Below, one piece after another: positions 1 to 9,518 of a DNA stretch of 64,000 bases; the stretch's first letter is position 1, and each line of letters opens with the position of its first letter. The notes below the pieces were generated by a model. The model did not search any database. It saw only the letters and a list, made by a program, of their open reading frames with translations, and had not been told where the DNA came from. The stretch lies in assembly GCA_002287035.1 (NCBI GenBank), contig NSKG01000007.1, forward strand, positions 62,001-126,000, read 5' to 3'. Position numbers and translations under genes: made by a program. This DNA is from Pseudomonas sp. WN033. Lineage in GTDB: Bacteria > Pseudomonadota > Gammaproteobacteria > Pseudomonadales > Pseudomonadaceae.

Positions 1-1616
1 CGGCCTTGCTGCTTGGCCTGATACAGATGCTGGTCGGCCAGCTCCAGCGGCTCGTCCAGACACCAATCCGGCGCCTCGCAGGCGCTGATACCGGCACTGA
101 AGGTACACTGAAACAGCTTTGAGCCACTGCTGAATTGCAACGCCGAGAAAGCCTCGCGGATGCTGTCCAGAATCGCCTTGGCATCAGCCGCTGCACAGTT
201 GGGCAACACAGCGACAAACTCCTCACCGCCGTAGCGACCGATCCGGTCAATTCGCCGCAGACGCTGACGCAGCAGATTGGCCAGCGCCCGAATCACGGTA
301 TCGCCAACCGCATGCCCATGGTTGTCGTTAACCGACTTGAAGTGGTCGATATCGATCATTGCGATACTCACTGGCTGCTGAGTGCGCAAGGCGCGCTCGA
401 CTTCCAGCTCAACCTGTTCCTTGATGTCGGCATGCTTGAGCAGCCCGGTCATGCTGTCGCGCGCCAGCGCCTGGCTGACCAGGCGGGCACGCTGGGCCCG
501 GGCATAAACCGTGGTCAACAGTGCCGCATCACTGATCGGCTTGCTGACGAAATCGTCACCAGCCTTAAGCAGAGCAGCCATCTGCGCGACGGTATCAGTT
601 TCCGCCGACAGATAAATGATCGGCACCCGCAGCCAGTTGTCGTTCAGCCGGATCATCTGCGCCAGCTCAATGCCACTGTAGTTGGGCATGTTGATGTCCA
701 TCAGCACCACGTCAGGCTGAAAGGCGTTCATTCGCTTGATCAGTTGTGCCGGGTCGAGCACGGTCTCCACGCGCATCCCGGCGTTGTCGAGAATGGCCTT
801 GAAGCGCTCTGCCAGTTCCTGATCGTCATCCACCACCAGCACCCGGAACGGGTCGTCCTGCTGGACCTCGAAACTGCGCCGCAGGCGGTTTTCCAGTACG
901 GTCAGGTCTACCGGTTTGGTGAAGAACCCGCGCGCGCCAGCCCTTACCGCCTCGAGCCTGGCGGCAAATGCCGAGTCGGTGCTGATGGCAATCACCGGCA
1001 GGGGCGTATTGCGCCCGGCCTGCCAGCGCTGCAGCGCGCCCAGGGCCTGATGGCCGGCCACCTCGGGACTGATGTCGATGATCAATGCCGCGTATTGGTC
1101 GCTGTCCAACTGGGCGATCAGGCTGTCGGCCTGCTCCAGAGTGGTGACCCGATAGCCGAAGTTGCTCAGGGTCTGGCTCGTCTGACGCGCCAGTTCAGGA
1201 TCGTGCTCAAGCATCAGGATATGCTGCTGCCCCTGCTCATCAGGGACCGCCGATTCCAGCGGCTGGCTGTCCTGCGGTTCGGGCCGGCTCTGATTGAGCA
1301 ACTGCGGCAACTGGCACAACCCCTCGCGCAGGCGCTTGCGAGCCTCACCGGCAGCCGCTGGGTCCGCCAGGCAGTGCTTGGTCAACTGCTCCAGCTCCCG
1401 GGCTCGCTCGCCCAGCGCCGCATGACCAAAGGTGCCTGCCGAGCCCGCCAGCTTGTGCAGCTGGCCTTGCAGTTGCTGCAGGACAGGCTCGACCTGCTTG
1501 GCATCCTGCAGTTGCTCGGCCTGGCGCACCAGCTCCGGCAGTTCCTGCTCCAGCCGCTTGCGAAAAGCCTGGCCCAGCTCGGCCAGTTGAGCTTTCAACT
1601 GTTCAGTGTTCGACAT
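1..1616 (-). CDS. HPt-REC-REC-GGDEF diguanylate cyclase (3' end off the window)
   Basis: Likely cytoplasmic diguanylate cyclase fed by phosphotransfer. I translated it from the ATG at 1616. In order it shows an HPt-like helical domain with the phospho-histidine motif HKLAGSAGTFG, a receiver with IIDIS acceptor Asp and FFTKP lysine, a second receiver with VVDDD, LMDINMP and FVSKP, and a C-terminal GGDEF domain. The active-site loop reads RYGGEEF, and RRID lies five residues before GGEEF, matching the RxxD product-inhibition site, so it should be active and feedback-inhibited. About 538 codons are visible and the frame is still open at base 1, close to where such domains normally end. The start overlaps the end of the upstream receiver gene by 14 bp, so the two are probably translationally coupled. 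Confidence 0.9.
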   Translation of the reverse strand, partial: MSNTEQLKAQLAELGQAFRKRLEQELPELVRQAEQLQDAKQVEPVLQQLQGQLHKLAGSAGTFGHAALGERARELEQLTKHCLADPAAAGEARKRLREGLCQLPQLLNQSRPEPQDSQPLESAVPDEQGQQHILMLEHDPELARQTSQTLSNFGYRVTTLEQADSLIAQLDSDQYAALIIDISPEVAGHQALGALQRWQAGRNTPLPVIAISTDSAFAARLEAVRAGARGFFTKPVDLTVLENRLRRSFEVQQDDPFRVLVVDDDQELAERFKAILDNAGMRVETVLDPAQLIKRMNAFQPDVVLMDINMPNYSGIELAQMIRLNDNWLRVPIIYLSAETDTVAQMAALLKAGDDFVSKPISDAALLTTVYARAQRARLVSQALARDSMTGLLKHADIKEQVELEVERALRTQQPVSIAMIDIDHFKSVNDNHGHAVGDTVIRALANLLRQRLRRIDRIGRYGGEEFVAVLPNCAAADAKAILDSIREAFSALQFSSGSKLFQCTFSAGISACEAPDWCLDEPLELADQHLYQAKQQG

Positions 1617-1995
1617 TCCATTGCTCCCAGAGGGCCCTAATCTCGGCCGCCAGTTGCATAGGGTCAAACGGCTTGGTGATAACCCCAACTGCCCCCAGGG
1701 CGCGGTAGCCTTCAACTTCCTGGCTCTGGACCTTGGCGGTCATGAATACCACCGGGGTGTACAGCAGCCCAGGCAACTCCCGCAATCGCTCCAGCGTTTG
1801 CGGCCCGTCCATTCCCGGCATCATCACATCCAGCAGTACCAGATCGGGGGCGAAGGCTTCAGCAACGGCCAGGCCGGCCGCTCCACCGTCACAGGTCTTG
1901 ACCTCAAATCCGCCCACCACTTCCAGGGCAATCCGGGCAATTTCCTGGATCGATGGGTCATCCTCGATATGCAAGATGCGCTGTAGCTGGCTCAT
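1603..1995 (-). CDS. Single-domain CheY-like response regulator
   Basis: A 130-residue stand-alone receiver. It has the acidic pair in HIEDD, the phospho-acceptor in LLDVMMPGMDG, a threonine in FMTAK and the conserved lysine in ITKPF. There is no output domain, so it probably shuttles phosphate between the upstream histidine kinases and the HPt domain of the cyclase that follows. I chose the ATG giving MSQLQRIL because the domain begins there; a start 21 bases upstream is in frame. It lies 34 bp after the second kinase and overlaps the cyclase gene, so it fits as the third gene of a four-gene operon. Confidence 0.88.
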   Translation of the reverse strand: MSQLQRILHIEDDPSIQEIARIALEVVGGFEVKTCDGGAAGLAVAEAFAPDLVLLDVMMPGMDGPQTLERLRELPGLLYTPVVFMTAKVQSQEVEGYRALGAVGVITKPFDPMQLAAEIRALWEQWNVEH

Positions 1996-2029
1996 GGTCC
2001 TGATAGTCCACCCCAATCAGTGAGAATCA

Positions 2030-3634
2030 TTATGGCATGCCCCTGTCCGACGAGCTGGCCAATGGCAGGCGGAACCAGAAACAGGCACCCTGACCGGCCT
2101 GGGAATCGACGCCAATGCTGCCGCCCATCCGTTCGACCAACTCCTTGCTGATCGCCAGCCCCAGCCCTGTGCCACCACGTTTGCGGCTGGTGCTGTCGTC
2201 AATTTGGAAGAAACGCTGGAACAGCCGGCTCTGCTGTTCCATGGCGATGCCAACCCCCTGATCGGTTACCTGCACCTGGACCTGATCATCGATCACCCGG
2301 CAATCAACCACAATGCTATCCCCGGCATGGGAAAACTTGGCAGCATTGGACAGCAGATTATCCATCACCTGAAGCAGGCGCTCGGCGTCGCAGATCAGGT
2401 GCAACTCGGCTGACGGCGGCAGAAGCACCAGGCTGACATTGAACCGTTCGGCATACAGCTGATTGGAGTCAATGGCCCGTTGCAGCAATGGCAGCAGGGG
2501 CTGAACACTCAGCTTGAGCGGCAACAGCCCGGACTCCAGGCGTTCGATATCCAGCAGGTCATTGATCAGCGACTGCAAGCGCTGGGTATTGTCCTGAGCA
2601 ATGCCCAGCATGCGCTGCCCGGCTTCGGGCAATGCGCCGCCAGCACCACCCAGCAGCAGAGATATGGCACCGCTGATCGAGGTCAACGGCGTGCGCAACT
2701 CATGACTGACAGTGGCAATGAACCGGCTCTTCATCTGCTCGATCTGACGCCGTTCAGTGATATCGAGCATCGCAACCATGGCCCCCTTGAAGCGGCCTTC
2801 GGCATCGTACAACGGCCCACCACTGGCTTGCAGATGACGAACCGGCTGGCCGCGGGCGGCGATGCAGAAACTGACAGCTGTCAGTTGTTCGCCACTCAGG
2901 GCCCGCCACAGCGGCACCTGATCGACGGCCAGCGGGGTCACTTCATCACTGTGATACAGGTCGTAATAACGCCACCAGTGCTCAGGCGGCACATCCAGGA
3001 TATCAACGCCATGCCAGTCCCGCGCCGTGCGATTGATCAGCGTTAGCTGGCCCTTGGCATCGCAGGCGACCACTCCAACCATCATCGACTCAAGCAGACT
3101 GGCGTTCAGGGCCTTCTGCTCACTCAACGCCATCTCGCGTTCCTGGCCTTCGAGCAGCTGCAGACGCAGACGCAACTGTTGCTCAACCAGTCCAGCCAGG
3201 CGGATCAGCGTGTCGCGTTGCTGAGCATCCAGCGTGCGTGGCTGACGGTCGATCACACATAGCGTGCCCAGCGGATAGCCTTCAGCCGAGTGAACCGGCA
3301 TGCCAGCATAGAAACAGATGTGCGGCTCGCCGGTCACCAATGGGTTGTCACGGAACCTCGGATCTTCGTTGGCATTTTCGACTACCAGCAGTTGGTCGGC
3401 CTGGATCGCATGGGCACAGAACGCCAGGTCACGCGGCGTCTCACAGACGTCCAGACCTACCCGGCTCTTGAACCACTGGCGCTGGTCATCCAGCAGCGAG
3501 ACCAGCGCTATCGGCGTCTGCAGATAGCGGGTCGCCAGAGTGGTGATATCGTCAAACGCCGCCTCTCCCGGGCTGTCCATGATCTGGTAACGAGCCAGGG
3601 CCGCAAGTCGGCGCTGTTCGGCGCTCGCGTTCAT
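2030..3634 (-). CDS. GAF-PAS sensor histidine kinase (soluble)
   Basis: A 534-residue kinase with no evident membrane segment. An N-terminal GAF domain (about residues 20-160) is followed by a PAS domain (about 170-295), a HisKA dimerisation domain with the phospho-histidine in SHELRTPLT (about 310), and a HATPase domain with an N box (DNLLSNAAKF), DQGVGI and GGTGLGL. There is no receiver, so phosphate must pass to a separate protein, most simply the lone receiver just downstream. Its ATG overlaps the stop of the preceding kinase (ATGA, 3631-3634), and a good AGGAGA ribosome site precedes it. The stimulus cannot be told from sequence. Confidence 0.9.
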   Translation of the reverse strand: MNASAEQRRLAALARYQIMDSPGEAAFDDITTLATRYLQTPIALVSLLDDQRQWFKSRVGLDVCETPRDLAFCAHAIQADQLLVVENANEDPRFRDNPLVTGEPHICFYAGMPVHSAEGYPLGTLCVIDRQPRTLDAQQRDTLIRLAGLVEQQLRLRLQLLEGQEREMALSEQKALNASLLESMMVGVVACDAKGQLTLINRTARDWHGVDILDVPPEHWWRYYDLYHSDEVTPLAVDQVPLWRALSGEQLTAVSFCIAARGQPVRHLQASGGPLYDAEGRFKGAMVAMLDITERRQIEQMKSRFIATVSHELRTPLTSISGAISLLLGGAGGALPEAGQRMLGIAQDNTQRLQSLINDLLDIERLESGLLPLKLSVQPLLPLLQRAIDSNQLYAERFNVSLVLLPPSAELHLICDAERLLQVMDNLLSNAAKFSHAGDSIVVDCRVIDDQVQVQVTDQGVGIAMEQQSRLFQRFFQIDDSTSRKRGGTGLGLAISKELVERMGGSIGVDSQAGQGACFWFRLPLASSSDRGMP

Positions 3635-6600
3635 GAGGGTTCTCCTGAATGATGTGCCGGCACACTACTGACCTCACTGACGGGCAGACGGAACCAGAAA
3701 CACGAGCCCTGGCCTTCTTGCGACTCAAAACCAACCTCGCCGCCCATACGCTGCGCCAATTCCCGGCTAATCGCCAGTCCCAGCCCAGTACCACCACGCT
3801 GACGCGTATCGCTGCCATCGGCCTGGCTGAATTTCTGAAAGATCTGCTCCTGAAAGTCGGCAGGAATCCCGATACCCCGATCCGTCACGCTGACCGTCAC
3901 CTGCCCTGCTTCGATGCAGGCCTCAAGCAGAACGTCACCTCCCGGATGGGAAAACTTGGCGGCATTGGACAGATAATTGGCCAGCACCTGGCCAAAGCGT
4001 TTGGCGTCCACGGTTACCCAGGCGTCATCGATCCGGCCCGCCAGCAAACGCACCTGATACTGCTCGGCATATCCCTGGTTCAGGCTCAGCGCCTGCTCCA
4101 GCAGTGGTTTGAGCCGTTGACGCTCAAGCTCAAAGTGCATCTTGCCTTCGCTGAGCTTGTCCATGTCGAGCAGGTCATTGATCAGCGCATGCAAGTTGTC
4201 ACTATTCTGCCGGGCAATCCCCAGTAACTTTGCCATCGGTTCCGGCACTTCGCCCATGGCCCCGCCCAGCACCAACCCCAGCGCGCCGGCAATTGCGGTC
4301 AGCGGCGTGCGCAGCTCATGGCTGACCGCCGAGACGAACTGGGTTTTGAGCTGCTCGACCCGATGCTGCTCGGTGATATCCCAGATAAAACCGTCGAGCC
4401 AGAGCAGTTGGTCCTGGCTATCGTATTCGCCCCGGCCCTTTTCCCGAACCCAGACATGGTGACCATCGGCATGCACTATCCGGTAGGTCAGCTCAAAGCT
4501 CTCCCGACGCTCGATATGGACGATGGTGGCATAGGTCAGGTGCAGGTCATCAGGATGCACGATGCTAGCGTAGCTGCGAACCCGATTGTCGATGAAGTCG
4601 CTGGCCGGATAGCCCGTGAGCCGGGCGATACCGTCACTCATGTAGGACATGGTCCAGTCGGCGTCACTTCGACAGCGATACACCACGCCCGGTAGGTTGC
4701 TGACCATGCTGCGGAACCGCGACTCGCTTTTTTGCAGTGCCCGGGTCGCCCGAACCTGTTCGCTGATATCGGTAATTACCCCGTGCCAGATAATGTCACC
4801 GTTCTCCAGTGGCTCGGGGGAGGAGCGCCCGGCAACCCAGATCAAACCACGCTGAGGGTGATGGATGCGATATTCGCAACGCCATTCGCTGAGCCCCGCT
4901 GCGGACTCTCGGATACTGATCGCCACCCTTTGTCGGTCTTCCGGGTAAATTGCCTCGAAAGCCGCCATATCACTGGCCGCAGCCTGTTCCGGCGTGATGC
5001 CGTAGATATCGACAATTCCTTGACTACTGTAGGGAAACCAGCCGCGGCCACTACAGTTGTACTGATATTGATAGACCATGCCGGGTAGATGCCGGGCCAG
5101 CTTGTTGAAACGGCTGAGCAGCGCTTCACGCTCCTGCTCGAACTTGCCCCGGGTCAGCACGGCCGCAATCCAACGCCCGCACAGACGCATGAACTCCAGG
5201 TCGGTGTCCTCGAAGGGTTGGTTGCGAGCTGCGGCACTGGAAAAGTTCAGGGTCCCGAAGCGCTCGCCAGCCACCATCAGCGGTATGCCGATATAGGTCT
5301 CCAGGCCAAACTGCTGATAGCACGGGTGGCCACAGTGAGCCGACTGGCCCATGTTATCAATCGCCAGCACATCATCCTGGGTTAGGGTCAAACTGCAGTA
5401 GGTCTGCCCCAGCGGAAAGTGCGTGCCGTCCTCCAGGCCATCGTCCTTGGCATGATGGCTGAGCACTTGATAATCGTCATCCTTGATCCGACTGACAATC
5501 CCCATGTCCAGACGCAGATAACCACAGCCCAGCTCCAGCACCCGACGCAACCGCTCGTGCTGCCCCAAGTGCTGCAAACTGGCGATTTCATTGAGCGCCC
5601 GCAGCGCCTGACGCTGACGCTCCAGCCCCTGCCGGGCCTGCTCACGAGCCAGACTTTCCTGGATGATTGCCTGTTGATGCTGCTCGGCCTGGCGGCGGAC
5701 AGTTGCCCGGCTTGCCAGTAACAGAGTGGTGAACAGTCCGGTTGCGGCCAGCAGAGCGATCAACCAACGACCCAGCAGTTGTTTCTGCTCATCAGCATGG
5801 CGCAGCAATTCGGTGCTTATCTCGCGCCAGGCAAGCACTGCGGCCAACGGCCTCTCCAATGCATCCTGCAGCGGTACCAGTGTTAACAGGTAGTCCCTGT
5901 CGGCGGCCTTCAACAGTTGGTAGCCACTGCCCTGGCTCGGCTGCGGTAACTGGCCAGTATTGCGCCAGTCGAGAATTTCCCTGCGTGAATACTGATCGAG
6001 CAGCCACTCCCCCTGACCAAACCGCGCCAGATCATGCTGATCCATTTCGAGCATCACCCCGTCCAGGCTCGGCTGGTGCAGCATCAACGCCAGCCCCGCG
6101 CCCAGCTCCAGATCGAGCTGGCGCAACTCAGGCAGCATGCCGTAACCGACCTCGACACTGGCAATCACCGGGCTGTCATACTCGGGGCCGGCCCGGATCG
6201 GCACTATTCCGCGAATCCCCGAACCATGCCGGCCAACCTCCAGCCCCTGAACTGGCTGCCCGGTTCGCTGAACCTGATCGACCAGGTGACGAATATCGTC
6301 CAGCTGGTCACCCCAGGCCTCGGGGCGGTGCATACGCAACAGACTGATAACCCCAGGAGCTAAATGAATATGCAACTGGTTGGCGCCGGATGCGGTCAAA
6401 ACCGTCCACAACCCCTGCAAATCGGCCTGCAACTGGGCGCGCAGCAATACCACACCATCAGAGTCCAACCCATCGCGTTTGGCCAGCACTGCGATACGTC
6501 GAACCAGGCGCAACAGATCGGGATTCTCGCTGACCTGGTTGGCTGCCAGCAGCGCCTGCCGCTCTAGCCCAGCGCGCGCCTGTAACACAGCCAGACGCTG

Positions 6601-6750
6601 GAGCTCTGAGTGCATATCAAGCTGCTGCTGCCACTGCTGTTCACGTTGCTGCCAGCCCCACCAGGCCAAGAAGCTGAAGAACAGCGCCAGAGCCAGGGTC
6701 CCCAGGCACAGGATCACATGTCCAGCGATGACGGTGCGGGATTTGGCCAT
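3631..6750 (-). CDS. Membrane sensor histidine kinase with GAF and two PAS domains
   Basis: About 1039 residues from the ATG giving MAKSRTVIAG; a TTG 15 bases upstream is also possible. A first membrane helix near residues 8-30 and a second near 330-350 enclose a periplasmic sensor region of roughly 300 residues. A coiled linker follows, then GAF (about 390-540), two PAS domains with PAC-like ends (about 550-800), HisKA with SHELRTPLT, and a HATPase with NYLSNAAKF, DRGIGI and GGTGLGL. No receiver is fused. It is the first gene of the operon that ends in the diguanylate cyclase, so it probably adjusts c-di-GMP to an external signal. Its C-terminal half closely resembles that of the next kinase, suggesting duplication. 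Confidence 0.9.
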   Translation of the reverse strand: MAKSRTVIAGHVILCLGTLALALFFSFLAWWGWQQREQQWQQQLDMHSELQRLAVLQARAGLERQALLAANQVSENPDLLRLVRRIAVLAKRDGLDSDGVVLLRAQLQADLQGLWTVLTASGANQLHIHLAPGVISLLRMHRPEAWGDQLDDIRHLVDQVQRTGQPVQGLEVGRHGSGIRGIVPIRAGPEYDSPVIASVEVGYGMLPELRQLDLELGAGLALMLHQPSLDGVMLEMDQHDLARFGQGEWLLDQYSRREILDWRNTGQLPQPSQGSGYQLLKAADRDYLLTLVPLQDALERPLAAVLAWREISTELLRHADEQKQLLGRWLIALLAATGLFTTLLLASRATVRRQAEQHQQAIIQESLAREQARQGLERQRQALRALNEIASLQHLGQHERLRRVLELGCGYLRLDMGIVSRIKDDDYQVLSHHAKDDGLEDGTHFPLGQTYCSLTLTQDDVLAIDNMGQSAHCGHPCYQQFGLETYIGIPLMVAGERFGTLNFSSAAARNQPFEDTDLEFMRLCGRWIAAVLTRGKFEQEREALLSRFNKLARHLPGMVYQYQYNCSGRGWFPYSSQGIVDIYGITPEQAAASDMAAFEAIYPEDRQRVAISIRESAAGLSEWRCEYRIHHPQRGLIWVAGRSSPEPLENGDIIWHGVITDISEQVRATRALQKSESRFRSMVSNLPGVVYRCRSDADWTMSYMSDGIARLTGYPASDFIDNRVRSYASIVHPDDLHLTYATIVHIERRESFELTYRIVHADGHHVWVREKGRGEYDSQDQLLWLDGFIWDITEQHRVEQLKTQFVSAVSHELRTPLTAIAGALGLVLGGAMGEVPEPMAKLLGIARQNSDNLHALINDLLDMDKLSEGKMHFELERQRLKPLLEQALSLNQGYAEQYQVRLLAGRIDDAWVTVDAKRFGQVLANYLSNAAKFSHPGGDVLLEACIEAGQVTVSVTDRGIGIPADFQEQIFQKFSQADGSDTRQRGGTGLGLAISRELAQRMGGEVGFESQEGQGSCFWFRLPVSEVSSVPAHHSGEPS

Positions 6751-6790
6751 AATTCTCACTAACAAACAGACAATGGCCAGACAATAGACA

Positions 6791-6826
6791 CTATCCCGGC
6801 GCAGCGCCAGCCGTTGTCCGGGATAG
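6791..6826. terminator. Perfect 9-bp hairpin between two minus-strand genes
   Basis: CTATCCCGG at 6791-6799 pairs exactly with CCGGGATAG at 6818-6826. It lies between the end of the SDR gene and the start of the kinase operon. There is no clear T-run on either strand, so termination is only a guess. Confidence 0.4.
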
Positions 6827-6845
6827 GTTTGCTACACCTAACGGA

Positions 6846-7619
6846 TCACAGACTGTTGTTCAGGTGTCCGCCGTCAACGTTGATAATGGTGCCGGTCATG
6901 AACGAGCCAGCCTCGCTGGCCAACAGCAGCAACGGACCATCCAATTCCTGCAACTGCCCCAGACGGCGCATCGGCACTTTACTGCGGATGTACTCTTGGC
7001 CTTTATCGGTGTCGAAGTAATCACTGTTCATTTCGGTGCGGAAGTAGCCCGGTGCGATCGCATTGACCCGGATGTTGTCACGCGCCAGCTCCAGCGCCAT
7101 GGCCTTGCTCAACTGCACCACCCCGGCCTTGGCGACCGCATAGTGACTCAGCGCAGTGCCGACCCGCAGGCCGAGAATCGAGGCAATATTGATGATGCTG
7201 CCGCCATTGCCGCTTCTGGCCATGGCCTGGCTGGCCCGGTGGGCCACCCGCCAGGCACCATCCAGGTTGGTATCCAGGGTACTGCGCCAGTTGCCTTCGG
7301 TCATTTCCAGAAAGGCTGCCGGATCAGCAATGCCGGCATTGTTGACCAGAATGTCGACCACGCCCCAGTTCGCTTCTGCCTGGGCAAAGCCGGCATCGAC
7401 GCTGTCCGAGTCGGTCACGTCCATGGTCACTGCCAGTGCCTGGCTACCCTGTTGCTGGAGCTCGTCAACCAGTGCCTGCAGCCGTTCGGCACGCCGGGCA
7501 GCCAGCACCACCCGGGCTCCGGCGCTGGCCAATACCCGTGCGAAATGTGCGCCCAGGCCACTAGATGCGCCGGTGATCAGAGCGGTTTTGCCGGTCAGGT
7601 CAAAGCGTTGGTTGGTCAT
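6846..7619 (-). CDS. SDR-family oxidoreductase (FabG-like)
   Basis: A 257-residue classical short-chain dehydrogenase. It has the nucleotide-binding TGASSGLG motif near the N-terminus, the NNAG motif, a serine in the INIASILG segment, and the catalytic YAVAK (YxxxK). The C-terminus ends GGTIINVDGG-like, as in FabG-type 3-oxoacyl or acetoacetyl reductases. I chose the ATG giving MTNQRFDLTGK; a longer upstream frame has no support. It stands alone on the minus strand, divergent from gltS with 155 bp between. The substrate cannot be assigned. Confidence 0.88.
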   Translation of the reverse strand: MTNQRFDLTGKTALITGASSGLGAHFARVLASAGARVVLAARRAERLQALVDELQQQGSQALAVTMDVTDSDSVDAGFAQAEANWGVVDILVNNAGIADPAAFLEMTEGNWRSTLDTNLDGAWRVAHRASQAMARSGNGGSIINIASILGLRVGTALSHYAVAKAGVVQLSKAMALELARDNIRVNAIAPGYFRTEMNSDYFDTDKGQEYIRSKVPMRRLGQLQELDGPLLLLASEAGSFMTGTIINVDGGHLNNSL

Positions 7620-7774
7620 CGAAACTATCCTCGGTCTGCAGGTGTTTGAGCCAGTATCAGACAAACCTCTGGCCGACTCCAGCATGCTCGATCCGGCTGA
7701 TGATGCACCATGCAAGCAACCCTAGCCGGCGCTATGCGGCTAAACTTGCAGACTGGATTCTGTCAGGACTCGTC

Positions 7775-8989
7775 ATGGACGCAACTGCCGTTTTTCACAT
7801 CAGTACCCCGACCACCCTGGCCTTGGCGATCATCGCCCTGTGGCTGGGCTACCGGATCAATCACTGGCTGCCGCTGCTGCATCGTTACAACATCCCCCCG
7901 GCAGTCAGCGGCGGTATTCCGATCAGCGCGCTGGTGGCGCTGACTGAACTGCTGTCAGGCTGGGAACTGCGCTTCGAGCTGGCCCTGCGTGATCTGCTGC
8001 TGATCGCCTTCTTCAGTACTATCGGGCTGTCTTCTCGGCTGCGGCAGATGCTCGAAGGCGGTCGGGCGCTGGCAATCATGCTGGGGCTGGCCGTGATCTT
8101 TCTGGTCTTTCAGAACCTGCTCGGCACCACGCTGGCACTGCTGGTCGGGGAAAGTCCGTTATACGGGCTGATTGGCGGCAGTATCTCGCTGGCCGGCGGG
8201 CATGGCACAGCGTTGACCTGGGGACAGTTGTTCGAAGAGCATTTCGGCCTGGACAACGCCAGCACCCTGGGCCTGACCTTCGCCACGGCCGGGCTGATCA
8301 CCGGAGGGCTGGTGGGCGGGCCGGTGGCGGCCTTCCTGATCCGCCGGCACAAGCTCTCGCCCGAGACCACCGAGCATGAACTGCCGCACATGGAGACCGG
8401 CGGCAAAACCATCTATCAGATCGAGCTCAACAGTCTGTTGACCGCGGTACTGCTGATCGCTCTGTGCTTTGCCCTGGGCTCCAGCGTCTATGACTGGCTC
8501 TCGGATCTGGGCATGCGCTTGCCGGCGTTTCTGACCGCCATGTTTCTCGGCATTGTGCTGGCCAATCTGCTGGATCTGGCCAAGGTCTGGGTCGACCCGC
8601 GGCCTATTCAGCTGATCGGTGATCTGAGTCTGCAGCTGTTCCTGGGCATGAGTCTGATCAGCCTGCCACTGCTGTCGCTACAGGGGGCGCTGGGCGCCAT
8701 CAGCCTGGTGATGCTGATGCAGGCCCTGCTGATCGCCCTGTTCACGGTCTGGCTGGTATTCCCTTTACTGGGGCGCAATTACGACGCCGCCTGCATCGGG
8801 GCCGGGTTCATCGGCATGGGGCTGGGCGCTACACCAGTCGGCATCGCCAACATGAACGCCCTGACCAGCCGGTTCGGCCCCAGCCCCAAGGCCTACCTGG
8901 TGATTCCGCTGCTGGGCGCGTTCTTCATCGACATTGCTAACGCCACCCTGGTGCAACTGTTGCTGGGCTTTGAAATGTTCAACCCTTGA
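7775..8989 (+). CDS. gltS: Sodium/glutamate symporter GltS
   Basis: A 404-residue polytopic inner-membrane protein of the usual GltS length. It imports glutamate with sodium. Two inverted halves, each with a Gly-rich re-entrant loop, are visible: GGSISLAGGHGTALTWG in the first and GAGFIGMGLGATPVGIANM in the second. The start MDATAVFHIST is chosen because an in-frame upstream extension has no membrane character. The 3' end overlaps the convergent osmC-type gene by 11 bp, so there is no room for a terminator between them. Confidence 0.93.
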   Translation: MDATAVFHISTPTTLALAIIALWLGYRINHWLPLLHRYNIPPAVSGGIPISALVALTELLSGWELRFELALRDLLLIAFFSTIGLSSRLRQMLEGGRALAIMLGLAVIFLVFQNLLGTTLALLVGESPLYGLIGGSISLAGGHGTALTWGQLFEEHFGLDNASTLGLTFATAGLITGGLVGGPVAAFLIRRHKLSPETTEHELPHMETGGKTIYQIELNSLLTAVLLIALCFALGSSVYDWLSDLGMRLPAFLTAMFLGIVLANLLDLAKVWVDPRPIQLIGDLSLQLFLGMSLISLPLLSLQGALGAISLVMLMQALLIALFTVWLVFPLLGRNYDAACIGAGFIGMGLGATPVGIANMNALTSRFGPSPKAYLVIPLLGAFFIDIANATLVQLLLGFEMFNP

Positions 8990-9428
8990 CCACCTCCCCG
9001 TCACTGTCGAGCACCTGCAAGCTGATCGGCAGACAGGCAGCGATACTTTGCGACACGGTACAGAACTGCTCGAACTGACCGAGGATGCGCTCAAGCTTGT
9101 CATAGGTCGCCTGGGGATGGCCCAGATGCAGGGTGACCCTGGCCCCAACGATACGCAAACGGTTTTCCGCATTGCGCCCCAGCTCAGCGATGCCTTCGGC
9201 GCGCAGCCCATCGGCGGGCTGACGGAATTTGCTCAGGGCGAAGTACAGGCTGTCGCTCAGGCAGTTGGTCACTGCAGTGATCAGCAACTGGCTCGGGCTC
9301 GGACCAGCCGAACCACCCAGCGGGGCCGGTTCATCGACCACTAGTTCCGGGGTATCACCATCGTAACGGGCCAGAAACCGGAAGTTCTGTTGCTGCTCCA
9401 GGGTAACGCGAACCAGGTCATCACTCAT
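8979..9428 (-). CDS. OsmC-family protein
   Basis: A 149-residue OsmC/Ohr-fold protein. The family contains thiol peroxidases that use two cysteines. Cys56 (in TNCLSDS) and Cys123 (in EQFCTVSQS) sit at the expected places, so peroxidase-like chemistry on peroxides or persulfides is plausible, but the subfamily is not clear. It is divergent from the BigR-like regulator with 90 bp between them, and that gap holds the palindrome at 9465-9478, so it is probably part of the same response. Confidence 0.85.
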   Translation of the reverse strand: MSDDLVRVTLEQQQNFRFLARYDGDTPELVVDEPAPLGGSAGPSPSQLLITAVTNCLSDSLYFALSKFRQPADGLRAEGIAELGRNAENRLRIVGARVTLHLGHPQATYDKLERILGQFEQFCTVSQSIAACLPISLQVLDSDGEVVKG

Positions 9429-9464
9429 GAGATGCCGCTCCTGCCATTAGTTAGCTTGAAGATA

Positions 9465-9478
9465 ATCTATTTTTAGAT
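9465..9478. promoter_or_regulatory. Candidate persulfide-regulator operator ATCTA-N4-TAGAT
   Basis: ATCTA (9465-9469) and TAGAT (9474-9478) form a palindrome with a TTTT spacer in the AT-rich gap between the divergent OsmC gene and BigR-like gene. The same arms with the same spacing occur at 22360-22373, upstream of the persulfide dioxygenase fusion. Autoregulation by the ArsR-family product is inferred. Confidence 0.55.
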
Positions 9479-9518
9479 ATATTGTTATATCAGTAATCAG
9501 TCAATTATCAGAATAGCC

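Noticed and set aside
135..1640. 501-residue reading on the plus strand
   Set aside because: It is antisense to the HPt-REC-REC-GGDEF gene, with Gln/Leu/Arg-rich, domain-free translation typical of a shadow frame in high-GC DNA.
6791..6826. Classical intrinsic terminator
   Set aside because: The 9-bp stem is perfect but neither side is followed by a T-run, so it is listed only as a weak candidate.
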